DNA of 64,000 nucleotides from JAUIAI01 sp041396685 (lineage in GTDB: Bacteria > Pseudomonadota > Gammaproteobacteria > Burkholderiales > Burkholderiaceae_E), in assembly GCA_041396685.1 (NCBI GenBank), contig JAWKYD010000007.1, positions 248,001 through 312,000 on the forward strand. Reading direction: 5' to 3'. How positions within the stretch are numbered: position 1 is the first letter of the stretch; each line of letters starts with the position of its first letter. Under the pieces are notes generated by a model. It was not told the DNA's origin and made no database searches. It was given only the letters and a program-made list of their open reading frames with translations. Shown piece after piece: positions 27,505 through 35,791 of the stretch. A program made the translations under genes and the position numbers.

Positions 27505-27735
27505 GCTTTTCTGTGGTTCGGTGCGGGTCGCTTTTCGTGCAAGCACTTGCCGTCGCCGCCGCGTCGGTGTGCCCGGCGGGCACAGGCGTTCGAAGGGGCA
27601 AGATGCTTCGCACCGTTATCATGGAGCGCGACATCGGTCAGCGCCCCGACGATAGCAGTCGCGATCGGGTGTACCACGAGCGTGTTGTGGCGTTGTCACG
27701 TTTCGTTGGCAAGTCAAAAGCAAAAGTGGAGAAGC

Positions 27736-28428
27736 ATGCCGAAGCAATCGCCGCTTTCCCAGGTCTCCTTGCTGGTCGAGGGCGCCATGCGCGAACGACT
27801 GCAGGCACGCTTGCGCGCCTTGACGGTGCTGGCGGGCGTGGTCGACGAACTGCATCATGCGGCGGTGGCGGTGGTGGTGCTCGAAGAGGGCGATGGCGCG
27901 CATCTGACCGGCATCGATGCGCCCACCGCTTGGAGTCGCGACGCCGCGTTGCTGCTCACCCGGCGTGCCGCCAGCCTGCGCCGGCACGCGGGTCAGTGGG
28001 CGCTGCCCGGTGGTCGCATCGATGCCGGTGAAACCCCCGAGCAGGCCGCGTTGCGCGAGCTGCGCGAGGAAACGGGCCTGACGCTGCCCGAAGCGGCGGT
28101 GCTGGGCCGGCTCGACGACTTCGTCACACGTTCGGGCTACGTGATGACGCCGGTGGTGGTGTGGGCCGGCGAGGCCGCCGGTCTGACGCCGAACCCCGGC
28201 GAGGTCGCGAGCCTGCACCGCATACCGGTGCGCGAGTTCCTGCGCGAGGATGCGCCATGGCTCGAAGACAACACCGACAGCGAACACCCGGTGTTGCGCA
28301 TGCCCGTGGGCGAAACCTGGATCGCGGCGCCCACCGCGGCCATCCTCTATCAATTCCGCGAGGTCTGCATACTCGGCCGGGTCACGCGCGTGGCTCACTA
28401 CGAGCAACCGCGCTTCGCGTGGAAATAG
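27736..28428 (+). CDS. NUDIX hydrolase, CoA pyrophosphatase type
   Basis: A 230-aa enzyme. The NUDIX box is GGRIDAGETPEQAALRELRE followed by ETGL, fitting G-x5-E-x7-R-E-U-x-E-E-x-G-U. Directly before it, LLLTRRAASLRRHAGQWALP matches the CoA-pyrophosphatase signature L-L-T-x-R-x4-R-x3-G. It would split CoA or oxidised CoA into 3',5'-ADP and phosphopantetheine. GTGGAGAA precedes the ATG at 27736. It is followed 33 nt later by the SDR gene on the same strand. Confidence 0.88.
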   Translation: MPKQSPLSQVSLLVEGAMRERLQARLRALTVLAGVVDELHHAAVAVVVLEEGDGAHLTGIDAPTAWSRDAALLLTRRAASLRRHAGQWALPGGRIDAGETPEQAALRELREETGLTLPEAAVLGRLDDFVTRSGYVMTPVVVWAGEAAGLTPNPGEVASLHRIPVREFLREDAPWLEDNTDSEHPVLRMPVGETWIAAPTAAILYQFREVCILGRVTRVAHYEQPRFAWK

Positions 28429-28461
28429 TCCGGTCGACGAACACGAGGCGAAGACACACCC

Positions 28462-29226
28462 ATGGATCTTGCAATCGCAGGCCGCAAGGCCTTGGTCACC
28501 GGCGCGAGCACCGGCATCGGCCGCGCCGTCGCGCTGGCCCTGGCGGCCGAAGGTGTCGAGCTGTTGATCAGCTCGCGCGACGAGCACCGGCTGCAGGCGG
28601 CCGAGCAGGCGGTACGCGAAGCCGGCGGCCGCGTCGATTCGGTGGCCGCCGATGTGACCACCATCGCTGGTTGCACGGCGGTGGTCGAGGCCGCCCGACG
28701 CAGCCTGGGCACGGTCGACATTCTGATCAACAACGCCGGCAACTCGCGGCCGCCACCCAAGGGCGACTATGACGTCGAAGCCTGGTGGGAGGAATCGTTC
28801 GCGCTCAACTTCCTGGCCGCGCGACGCATCACCGAGGGCCTGCTGCCCGCCATGCGCGCACGCGGCTGGGGCCGCATCGTCACGCTCACCGGCGCGATGA
28901 CCAGCGCCAAGAGCAACGCCGCCGGCCCCGCGAAGGCCGCGCTCTGGAGCTGGTCTCGCACGATCTCGGTGGAGGCGGCTGCCGATGGCGTCACCGTCAA
29001 CTGCGTGCAGCCGGGGCGCATCAATACACCGCAGATCGTCGAGCGCCTGCTGCCAACGGAACAGGCGCGTCAGGCGGAGATCGACCGGAGCATTCCGATC
29101 GGCCGCTTCGGCGAGCCCGAGGAGCTCGCCGCGCTGGTCGTGTTCCTGGCCTCGGAGCCGGCGCGCTACATCACCGGCACGCAGATTCCGGTCGATGGTG
29201 GGCTGCTGCGCATGGCGATGCCCTGA
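28462..29226 (+). CDS. SDR family oxidoreductase lacking the active-site tyrosine
   Basis: A 254-aa short-chain dehydrogenase. TGASTGIGRAVALAL (cofactor loop), LINNAGNSR (N-N-A-G) and the C-terminal PVDGGLLRMAMP fit classical SDRs. The catalytic Y-x3-K reads A-G-P-A-K, with Ala154 at the tyrosine position and Lys158 kept. It could be an inactive or differently acting member. It lies on the plus strand between the NUDIX gene and the convergent uxuB-like gene, so membership of the sugar-acid cluster is uncertain. Confidence 0.85.
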   Translation: MDLAIAGRKALVTGASTGIGRAVALALAAEGVELLISSRDEHRLQAAEQAVREAGGRVDSVAADVTTIAGCTAVVEAARRSLGTVDILINNAGNSRPPPKGDYDVEAWWEESFALNFLAARRITEGLLPAMRARGWGRIVTLTGAMTSAKSNAAGPAKAALWSWSRTISVEAAADGVTVNCVQPGRINTPQIVERLLPTEQARQAEIDRSIPIGRFGEPEELAALVVFLASEPARYITGTQIPVDGGLLRMAMP

Positions 29227-29319
29227 CCAGGGATGATGCCGCCGGGTGTCGCCGTGCTCGCGCGTCCCGGCGTGGCGCCATGCGGGGGGTCGGGCTGTGG
29301 CATCGCGCCATGGTTCGGA

Positions 29320-30792
29320 TCAACCCGGCGCGACCGGCAGTCCGTCGCGCGTGCCCCGGGCCAACAGGCGGCGCAGTGCGACGATGACGGCTTCGCGCCA
29401 TCGGTCCTGCAGCCACAGGCCTTCGGGTGCGCCGAACGGGAGCCCGGAAAGCGCGTCGTAGATGTCCTCGGCTGAATCCGTCCGGTCCCGCAGCCGTGCG
29501 TCGATCGCCGCATCGCGCGGATCGTTGCGCGGGTAGGGCCGGCCATCGTCGTGGCGCGCCAATGCATAGCGCATCCAGCAGGCGGTCGCGAACGCGAATG
29601 CATCCATCGGCAGGCCGCGTCCGATGGCGACCATTGCGGGTTCGAGAATGCGCTGGGGCATCTTCTCGGTGCCGTCCATCGCGATCTGGGCGGTGGCGTG
29701 ACGGATCGCGGGATTCTCGAAGCGCTCGCGCAGTTGACGTGCGTAGTCGGCAGTGTCGATGCCGGGCAATGGCTCGAGCGTGGCCGCCGCCTGCGCCATC
29801 AGCCGGCGCACCCAGGCGGCCAGTGCCGGCCAGGCCATCGCATCGCGAACGAAATCGCAGCCGCCGAGAAAGCCCGCATAGGCGATCAGCGAATGCGCGC
29901 CGTTGAGCATGCGCAGCTTCATGCGCTCATAGGGCGCGACCGAGTCGACCATGTGCGCGCCGGCGAGTTCCCAGGCCGGGCGCCCGAGCGGGAAGCGGTC
30001 CTCGATCACCCACTGCGTGAAAGGCTCGGCCTCGACGGCGGCGGGATCGACACAGCCGGTGAGCCGCTGTGCATCGGCGAGGGTCTGCTCGCCGACCCGC
30101 GGCGTGATGCGATCGACCATGGTCGACGGAAAGCTCGCGCGTGCCGTGATCCAGTCGGCCAGCGCAGGGTCACTGTGACGGGCGAGGTCGATCACCGCGC
30201 CGGCCAGCAGGCGGCCGTTGTCGGGCAGGTTGTCGCAGCAGAGAACGGTGAACGGTGCGAGCCCGCGCTCGCGGCGCTGCCTCAGGCCTTCGACCAACAG
30301 GCCGCAGACGCCACGCGGGCGGCGCGGCGCGAGCAGGTCGGCCGCCACGTCGGCATGATCGACATCGATGCCGGCGTGCGCGCGATCGAGCCCGTAGGCC
30401 TTCTCGGTCACGGTCAGGGACACGATGCGCGTGTCGGGCGAGGCCATGCGCTCGAGCAGCATGGCGACGACATCGGGCCCGGCCAGTGCCTGCGCAATGC
30501 TGCCGATGACGCGCGCGCGATCGCCGCCCGCGTCGCGCTCGATCAAGGTGTACAGACCCTGCTGGGCGGCGAGTTCCGTTGCCACCGCCGTGCTACGCAG
30601 ACTGGCCGCGGCGATGCGCCAGTCGCCGCCCGCGACGCCGAGCGCAGTGTCGGTATACACGGCCTGATGCGCGCGATGAAACGCGCCCAGGCCGATGTGC
30701 ACGATGCCCACGCCGTGCTGCGCCGGCGTGTAGGACGGCCGCGCCACCGAGGCCGGCAGGGCTGTGAGCGATAGTCGCGGTGCTATGCTCAT
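29320..30792 (-). CDS. uxuB: Mannitol dehydrogenase family protein, UxuB-like (fructuronate reductase)
   Basis: A 490-aa NAD-dependent polyol/hexuronate dehydrogenase. VGIVHIGLGAFHRAHQAVY is the N-terminal dinucleotide-binding motif; FPSTMVDRITPRVGE carries the family signature; KLRMLNGAHSLIAYAGFLGG contains the catalytic Lys and the N-x-x-H pair. Its start overlaps the uxuA stop by 4 nt, so it is translated with UxuA. That pairing supports oxidation of D-mannonate or reduction of D-fructuronate rather than mannitol as substrate. Confidence 0.88.
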   Translation of the reverse strand: MSIAPRLSLTALPASVARPSYTPAQHGVGIVHIGLGAFHRAHQAVYTDTALGVAGGDWRIAAASLRSTAVATELAAQQGLYTLIERDAGGDRARVIGSIAQALAGPDVVAMLLERMASPDTRIVSLTVTEKAYGLDRAHAGIDVDHADVAADLLAPRRPRGVCGLLVEGLRQRRERGLAPFTVLCCDNLPDNGRLLAGAVIDLARHSDPALADWITARASFPSTMVDRITPRVGEQTLADAQRLTGCVDPAAVEAEPFTQWVIEDRFPLGRPAWELAGAHMVDSVAPYERMKLRMLNGAHSLIAYAGFLGGCDFVRDAMAWPALAAWVRRLMAQAAATLEPLPGIDTADYARQLRERFENPAIRHATAQIAMDGTEKMPQRILEPAMVAIGRGLPMDAFAFATACWMRYALARHDDGRPYPRNDPRDAAIDARLRDRTDSAEDIYDALSGLPFGAPEGLWLQDRWREAVIVALRRLLARGTRDGLPVAPG

Positions 30793-32012
30793 CGGCCCGC
30801 GCCGTCGCGCGCGTGCAGCCGTTCGAGCGCGGTCATCACACCGCGGATCTCGGCCAGCCCCTTGAGCCGGCCGATCGCCGGATAGCCGGGTTGGGCGCGG
30901 CGCCTGAGGTCATCGAGAATGTCCAGGCCGTGGTCGGGGCGGATCGCGATCACCGGGTCGGCGCGACCATCCGCACGACGCGCCTTCTCCTGGCGCAGGA
31001 TCGCATCGATCATCGCGACCATGTCGTTGTCGCCACCCAGGTGCTCGGTTTCGAAGAACGACCCACGGATGTCCGTCGACTCGCGCTTGACGTTGCGCAG
31101 ATGCATGAAGTGCACGCGCCCGCCGAGCCGCTCGACCATGCCGGGCAGATCGTTGTCGCCGCGCGCGCCGAGCGAGCCTGCGCACAAGGCGATGCCGTTG
31201 GCCGGAATGTCCACGGCCTCGATCAGCTTGCGGTAGTCGTCTTCGGTGGACATGATGCGCGGCAGGCCCAGCAGCGGGAAGGGCGGATCGTCGGGATGGC
31301 AGGCCAGGCGCATGCCCAGCGACTGCGCCAGCGGCGCAACCTCTTCGAGGAAGTCGACGAGGTGTTTGCGCAGCGTGTCGGCCGGCATCGCCGAATACTC
31401 GGCCAGCAGCCGGCGCACGTCGTCCATCGAATAGCTGCCAGTCGCGCCCGGCAGGCCGAACACCACGTTGCGCGACAGCTGCACGCGCCGCTCCTCGCTC
31501 ATCGCCGCGAAGCGCTCGCCAGCCGTGCGCACGACCTCGGGCGGATAGTCGGTGTCGGCACCCGGGCGCTGCAGCAGGTGGATGTCGAACGCGGCGAAAT
31601 CCACGAAATCGAAACGCATGCAGGTGGCACCGGTCGGTAACTCGTAGGCCAGATCGGTGCGCGTCCAGTCGAGCACCGGCATGAAGTTGTAGACCACCAC
31701 GTGGATGCCGGCCTCGGCCAAGTGGCGCAGACTGGTCTTGTAGTTCTCGATGTGGCGGCGCCAGTCGCCGTCCTGCTTCTTGATCGCCTCCGACACCGGC
31801 AGGCTCTCGACGATCTCCCAGGCCAGGCCGCTGGGTGCGCCGTTGGCCCGGGTGCCGATCTCGCGTTGCCGTTTGGCGATCTCGGCCGCCGACCAGACCT
31901 CGCCGTCGGCAATGTGATGCAGCGCCGACACCACCCCTTCGACGCCCGCCTGCAGCATGTCGTCGATCGACACGCGGTCCTGGGGGCCAAACCAACGCCA
32001 AGTCTGTCTCAT
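30789..32012 (-). CDS. uxuA: D-mannonate dehydratase UxuA
   Basis: A 407-aa enzyme that dehydrates D-mannonate to 2-keto-3-deoxy-D-gluconate (Fe(II)/Mn(II) dependent, TIM-barrel fold). MRQTWRWFGPQDRVSIDDMLQAG is the diagnostic N-terminus; LACHPDDPPFPLLGLPRI and HFMHLRNVKRE hold metal-binding His and Cys/Asp positions; RPDHGLDILDD ends the site. GGAGGCGAGTG before the ATG at 32012 decides the start. It is transcribed divergently from the GntR regulator, with a palindrome between them. Confidence 0.95.
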   Translation of the reverse strand: MRQTWRWFGPQDRVSIDDMLQAGVEGVVSALHHIADGEVWSAAEIAKRQREIGTRANGAPSGLAWEIVESLPVSEAIKKQDGDWRRHIENYKTSLRHLAEAGIHVVVYNFMPVLDWTRTDLAYELPTGATCMRFDFVDFAAFDIHLLQRPGADTDYPPEVVRTAGERFAAMSEERRVQLSRNVVFGLPGATGSYSMDDVRRLLAEYSAMPADTLRKHLVDFLEEVAPLAQSLGMRLACHPDDPPFPLLGLPRIMSTEDDYRKLIEAVDIPANGIALCAGSLGARGDNDLPGMVERLGGRVHFMHLRNVKRESTDIRGSFFETEHLGGDNDMVAMIDAILRQEKARRADGRADPVIAIRPDHGLDILDDLRRRAQPGYPAIGRLKGLAEIRGVMTALERLHARDGAGR

Positions 32013-32043
32013 CACTCGCCTCCGCATCGCGATCGCGCCGATT

Positions 32044-32062
32044 CTAGCCAACTGTTGACTAG
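32044..32062. promoter_or_regulatory. Putative operator of the FCD-type GntR regulator
   Basis: CTAGCCAACTGTTGACTAG is a 19-bp near-perfect palindrome (8 of 9 half-site positions match). It lies 31 nt upstream of uxuA and 9 nt upstream of the regulator start, so one bound regulator could control both. Functional assignment is inference from position and symmetry. Confidence 0.6.
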
Positions 32063-32071
32063 TATGGAAGT

Positions 32072-32812
32072 ATGGAGATAGCATCGGGCATGGAGAGCGA
32101 ATCCCATCAGGCAGGTGAGGTCGTTGCCGCGCCGGCCGCCATCAACTCGAGCGCGCCGGTGGGCCCGCAGCTGCATCAGCTGCTGCGCCAGCGCATCATC
32201 CGCAACGATCTGGCGCCCGGCACGCGCATTTCCGAGTCGGAGATCGCGGCCACCTACTCCGTCAGTCGTCAGCCCGTGCGCGAGGCCTTCATCAAGCTCG
32301 CCGAAGAGGGCTTCGTCGAGGTGCAGCCCCAGCGCGGCACGGTCATCCGCAAGATCTCCGACCGTGCGGTCACCGATGCCCAGTTCGTGCGCGAGGCGGT
32401 CGAGGCCGACATCATCAAGCTGGTGGCCCGCCAGGCAGATCCCGCACTGGTGGCCGAACTGCGCGTGCAGCTCACCCTCCAGGCCAAGGCCGCCGAGGCC
32501 GGCGATCCAGCACGCTTCATCGTGCTGGACGAATACTTCCACCACCTGCTGGCACGCGCGGCCGGCAAAGAGCGTGCGTGGGGCCTGGTGCAGAGCCTCA
32601 AGTCGCACATGGACCGCGTGCGCCATTTGAGCGTACGCAAGATGCCGATCGATGCGCTGATCCGCCAGCACCGGCTGATCGTCGATGCAATCGCCGACGG
32701 CGGCGTCGAGCGTGCCGAGGCCGCCGTGCGCAGCCACCTGCGCGAGATCTTGCGCGACCTGCCGGCGATTGCCGCCGCCTTTCCCGAGTTTTTCGACGAT
32801 ACGCCGGGCTGA
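32072..32812 (+). CDS. GntR family transcriptional regulator, FCD (FadR-like) type
   Basis: A 246-aa DNA-binding regulator. The winged helix-turn-helix spans roughly residues 30-95: LHQLLRQRIIRNDLAPGTRISESEIAATYSVSRQPVREAF has the strict GntR spacing. The helical FCD domain follows, with the metal/effector His residues in EYFHHLL, HRLIVDAI and AAVRSHL. Such proteins sense sugar acids and repress their catabolic genes. An internal ATG six codons later is an alternative start. It sits between uxuA and the TRAP genes and probably controls both. Confidence 0.9.
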   Translation: MEIASGMESESHQAGEVVAAPAAINSSAPVGPQLHQLLRQRIIRNDLAPGTRISESEIAATYSVSRQPVREAFIKLAEEGFVEVQPQRGTVIRKISDRAVTDAQFVREAVEADIIKLVARQADPALVAELRVQLTLQAKAAEAGDPARFIVLDEYFHHLLARAAGKERAWGLVQSLKSHMDRVRHLSVRKMPIDALIRQHRLIVDAIADGGVERAEAAVRSHLREILRDLPAIAAAFPEFFDDTPG

Positions 32813-32843
32813 AGCCCGGCAAGACAACCCCTGGAGGAGAACC

Positions 32844-33824
32844 ATGTCCCTGAAAAAGAATCTGATACGTTGGGCCGTCGCCGTGCTCGCCGCACCGCTG
32901 CTGTCGGCAGGTGCGCACGCCGCCGAACTCACCCTCAAGCTCGGCCATCTGGCCAACGAGCAGAACACCTGGCACAAGGCGGCGGTTCATTTCGGCGAAG
33001 AGCTGGCCAAGCGCACCAACGGCCGAATCGAGGTCAAGGTGTTCCCCAATGAGTCGCTCGGCAAGGAAATGGACCTCATCAACGGCATGCAGCTCGGCAC
33101 GGTCGACATGACGATCACCGGCGAGAGCCTGCAGAACTGGGCACCGATGGCCGCGCTGCTGGCCGTGCCCTATGCCTATCGATCGCTCGAGCACATGGAC
33201 AAGGTCGCCGGCGGCCCGATCGGCCAGAAGGTGCGCGCCCAGATCATCGAGAAGGCGCGCATTCGCCCGATCGCGTACTTCGCGCGCGGCCCGCGCAACC
33301 TCACCTCGCAGCGCGCCATCGAATCGCCGGACAAGCTCAACGGCATGAAGCTGCGCGTGCCCAATGTGCCGCTGTTCGTGGATGTCTGGAAAGCGCTGGG
33401 TGCCAGCCCGACGCCGATGGCCTTCTCCGAAGTGTTCACCTCGCTGCAGAACGGCACGATCGAGGGCCAGGAGAATCCGCTCGCGCTGATCAAGTCGGCC
33501 AACTTCAACGAGGTGCAGAAGTTCGTCAATCTCACGGAGCATGTGCGCTCGTGGATCTACCTGACGATCTCGAACATCTCCTGGAACAAGCTCTCGGCCG
33601 ATGACCAGAAGGCGGTCATGGAGGCGGCGGCGGCTGCGCAAGCCTACGAGCGCGAACTGTTCGAAGCCGATGAGGTCAAACTCGCCAAGGAACTGCAGGA
33701 CAAGGGCATGACCTTCGTCAAGGTCGACAAGGCGGCGTTCGCGGCCAAGGCCAAGGACGCGGTGCTGGCCAACGTCAAGCCCGAGGTCCGCGCCACGGTC
33801 GAAGAACTGTTCGCCGGCAAGTGA
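32844..33824 (+). CDS. TRAP transporter substrate-binding protein DctP
   Basis: A 326-aa periplasmic protein with a signal peptide (LIRWAVAVLAAPLLSAGAHAA). It is the solute receptor of a TRAP system. GRIEVKVFPNESLGKEMDLINGMQLG, the substrate-carboxylate Arg in RVPNVPLFVDVWKALGASPTPMAFSEVF, and GTIEGQENPLALI are family landmarks. This DctP subfamily commonly binds sugar acids such as hexuronates and aldonates. GGAGGAGA precedes the ATG. A hairpin after the stop may hold downstream expression lower than that of the receptor. Confidence 0.92.
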   Translation: MSLKKNLIRWAVAVLAAPLLSAGAHAAELTLKLGHLANEQNTWHKAAVHFGEELAKRTNGRIEVKVFPNESLGKEMDLINGMQLGTVDMTITGESLQNWAPMAALLAVPYAYRSLEHMDKVAGGPIGQKVRAQIIEKARIRPIAYFARGPRNLTSQRAIESPDKLNGMKLRVPNVPLFVDVWKALGASPTPMAFSEVFTSLQNGTIEGQENPLALIKSANFNEVQKFVNLTEHVRSWIYLTISNISWNKLSADDQKAVMEAAAAAQAYERELFEADEVKLAKELQDKGMTFVKVDKAAFAAKAKDAVLANVKPEVRATVEELFAGK

Positions 33825-33842
33825 TCATCCACGAGTGAGCGC

Positions 33843-33862
33843 CGGCCCGCGCAGGCGGGCCG
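33843..33862 (+). terminator. Attenuator-like hairpin between dctP and dctQ
   Basis: An 8-bp GC-rich stem (33843-33850 with 33855-33862) and 4-nt loop begin 18 nt after the receptor stop codon. A pyrimidine-rich tract follows. It may terminate part of the transcripts or protect the upstream message. Confidence 0.5.
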
Positions 33863-33911
33863 TCCTGCCCTCGCTTCTTCGTTCTTTCGTTTGCAACGGT
33901 TGCCCGAGTCC

Positions 33912-34397
33912 ATGCCGCCCCCGGCCGTCCAAGGCATCGTCCGTCTGCTGCGGTTCGCGGCGTCGCTTGCGTTCCTGGTGCTGATGACGTCGGTCGGTGT
34001 CCAGATCGTGGGTCGCCTGATCGGCGACTCACCGATCTGGACCGAGGAACTCGCCCGCTTCGCGCTGCTGTTCCTGGCCGCCTTCGGTGTCGGCCCGTCG
34101 TGGCGCAGCGGCGATCTGGTCAATGTCGACCTCGTCGTCGCGGCGCTGCCGGCGCCCTGGCCGCGCCTGCTGCAGCGCCTGGTGGCACTGGCCGGCTTCG
34201 GCCTCGCGGCAGTGCTGATCGCGCCGGCCTGGCAGTTCACGGCGATCGGCGCCTTCCAGACCTCGCCGGCGCTCGAGTGGCGCATGGACTTCATCCACGG
34301 CTCGGTGCTGGTGTTGCTGGGCGCGCTCGCGCTGTTCGCACTGATCAATCTTGTCTGGCCGCCGCCGCTCACGCGTGACGGAGAACCCACGCCATGA
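33912..34397 (+). CDS. TRAP transporter small permease DctQ
   Basis: A 161-aa membrane protein with four helices. PIWTEELARFALLFLAAFGVG is the typical DctQ motif (W-T-E-E-x-A/S-R). It forms the transport complex with the large permease. The ATG at 33912 has a poor RBS and a TTG at 33891 is possible. The end overlaps the large permease start (ATGA), indicating translational coupling. Confidence 0.88.
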   Translation: MPPPAVQGIVRLLRFAASLAFLVLMTSVGVQIVGRLIGDSPIWTEELARFALLFLAAFGVGPSWRSGDLVNVDLVVAALPAPWPRLLQRLVALAGFGLAAVLIAPAWQFTAIGAFQTSPALEWRMDFIHGSVLVLLGALALFALINLVWPPPLTRDGEPTP

Positions 34398-35677
34398 GCA
34401 CCGCGCTGCTGCTGCTGGTCGCCGTGTTCGTCGTCGGCCTGGTGGTGGGCCTGCCGGTCGCGCTGACCCTGGGCCTGTCCTCGCTCGCCTACCTGGCGCT
34501 GTCGGACATTCCGCTGGTGGTCATCCCGCAGAAGATGTTCGCCGGCATCGACGTGTTCGTGCTGTTGTGCATTCCCGGCTTCATCCTGGCCGGCAACCTG
34601 ATGAATCACGGCGGCATCACGCCGCGCATCATCCGCCTGGCCAATGCCTTGGTCGGCTGGATCCGGGGCGGGCTCGGCCTGTCGAACGTGGCCGCGTCCA
34701 TGCTGTTTGGCGGCATCTCCGGCACCGCCGTGGCCGATGCCGCCTCGATCGGCGGCGTGATGATTCCCGGCATGGTGCGGGCGGGATATCCGCCCGCGTT
34801 CTCGGCCGCCGTCACCGCGGCCTCGTCCACCATCGGCCCGGTCATTCCGCCCAGCGTGCCCATGATCATCGTCGGGGCGCTCTCGGGCATTTCGGTGGGC
34901 AAGATGTTCCTCGCCGGCGCCGTGCCGGGCGTGTTGATGGGTGTGGCGATGATGGTCACCACCTGGCTGCTTGCGCGCCGGCACGGATATCCGCAGCAGC
35001 CGTGGCAGGGCTTCGGTGAGTTGGCGCGCGCCTTCCTCAGCGCCTTCTGGGCGGTGGCCATGACCGCGCTGATCCTGGTGGGCCTGCTGTCCGGGCTGGC
35101 CACCCCCACCGAAACGGCGATCGTCGCCTGCGTCTACGCGCTGGTGGTCGGCCTGCTGATCTATCGCGAGCTTCCCTGGCGCGCGGTGCCGCGCATCATC
35201 GCCGACAGCGCCGTGGCCTCGGCCGCCATCCTCGTGCTGGTCGGCTTCGCCAACGTCTTCGGCTGGATCCTCGTGGCCGAGGGCATTCCGCAGGCCCTCG
35301 CCAAGGCGGTGCTGTCGATCACCGACAACCGCTACCTGGTGATCCTGCTCATCAACGTGCTGCTGTTGGTGGTGGGCATGTTCATGGAAACCATCGCCGC
35401 GCTGATCATCCTGTTCGTGCCGCTGCTGACGCTGGCACAGGGCGTGGGCATCGACCCGCTGCACTTTGCGACCTTCGCGGTCATCAACCTGATGCTCGGG
35501 CTGACGACGCCGCCGGTGGGTGTGTGCCTGTTCGTGTGCGCGAACATCGCGCGCCTGCCGCTGACGCCGGTGGTGATCGCGATCACGCCCTATCTGATCA
35601 CCAACATCGTCGTGTTGCTGCTGGTGTCTTACGTGCCGGTCCTGGCGACCGGCCTACCATCGATGCTGATGCCCTGA
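34394..35677 (+). CDS. TRAP transporter large permease DctM
   Basis: A 427-aa membrane protein with about 12 helices, the Na+-coupled channel of the TRAP system. PGFILAGNLMNHGGI, SNVAASMLFGGISGTAVADAASIGGVMIPGM and ASSTIGPVIPPSVPMIIVG are strongly conserved DctM motifs. Its length is normal. It is the third gene of a complete TRAP set and is followed by the zinc dehydrogenase gene 114 nt later. Confidence 0.93.
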   Translation: MSTALLLLVAVFVVGLVVGLPVALTLGLSSLAYLALSDIPLVVIPQKMFAGIDVFVLLCIPGFILAGNLMNHGGITPRIIRLANALVGWIRGGLGLSNVAASMLFGGISGTAVADAASIGGVMIPGMVRAGYPPAFSAAVTAASSTIGPVIPPSVPMIIVGALSGISVGKMFLAGAVPGVLMGVAMMVTTWLLARRHGYPQQPWQGFGELARAFLSAFWAVAMTALILVGLLSGLATPTETAIVACVYALVVGLLIYRELPWRAVPRIIADSAVASAAILVLVGFANVFGWILVAEGIPQALAKAVLSITDNRYLVILLINVLLLVVGMFMETIAALIILFVPLLTLAQGVGIDPLHFATFAVINLMLGLTTPPVGVCLFVCANIARLPLTPVVIAITPYLITNIVVLLLVSYVPVLATGLPSMLMP

Positions 35678-35791
35678 ACGCCGACACCGGGTGCCAGGCG
35701 CTTGCGAGCGCCGATCCGCCCGCATGATCTCCGTCGTTCGGCCGTAGTCCTGCCATCGCCGTCCCATCTCTTTGCCCCGCGCCAGACCATC

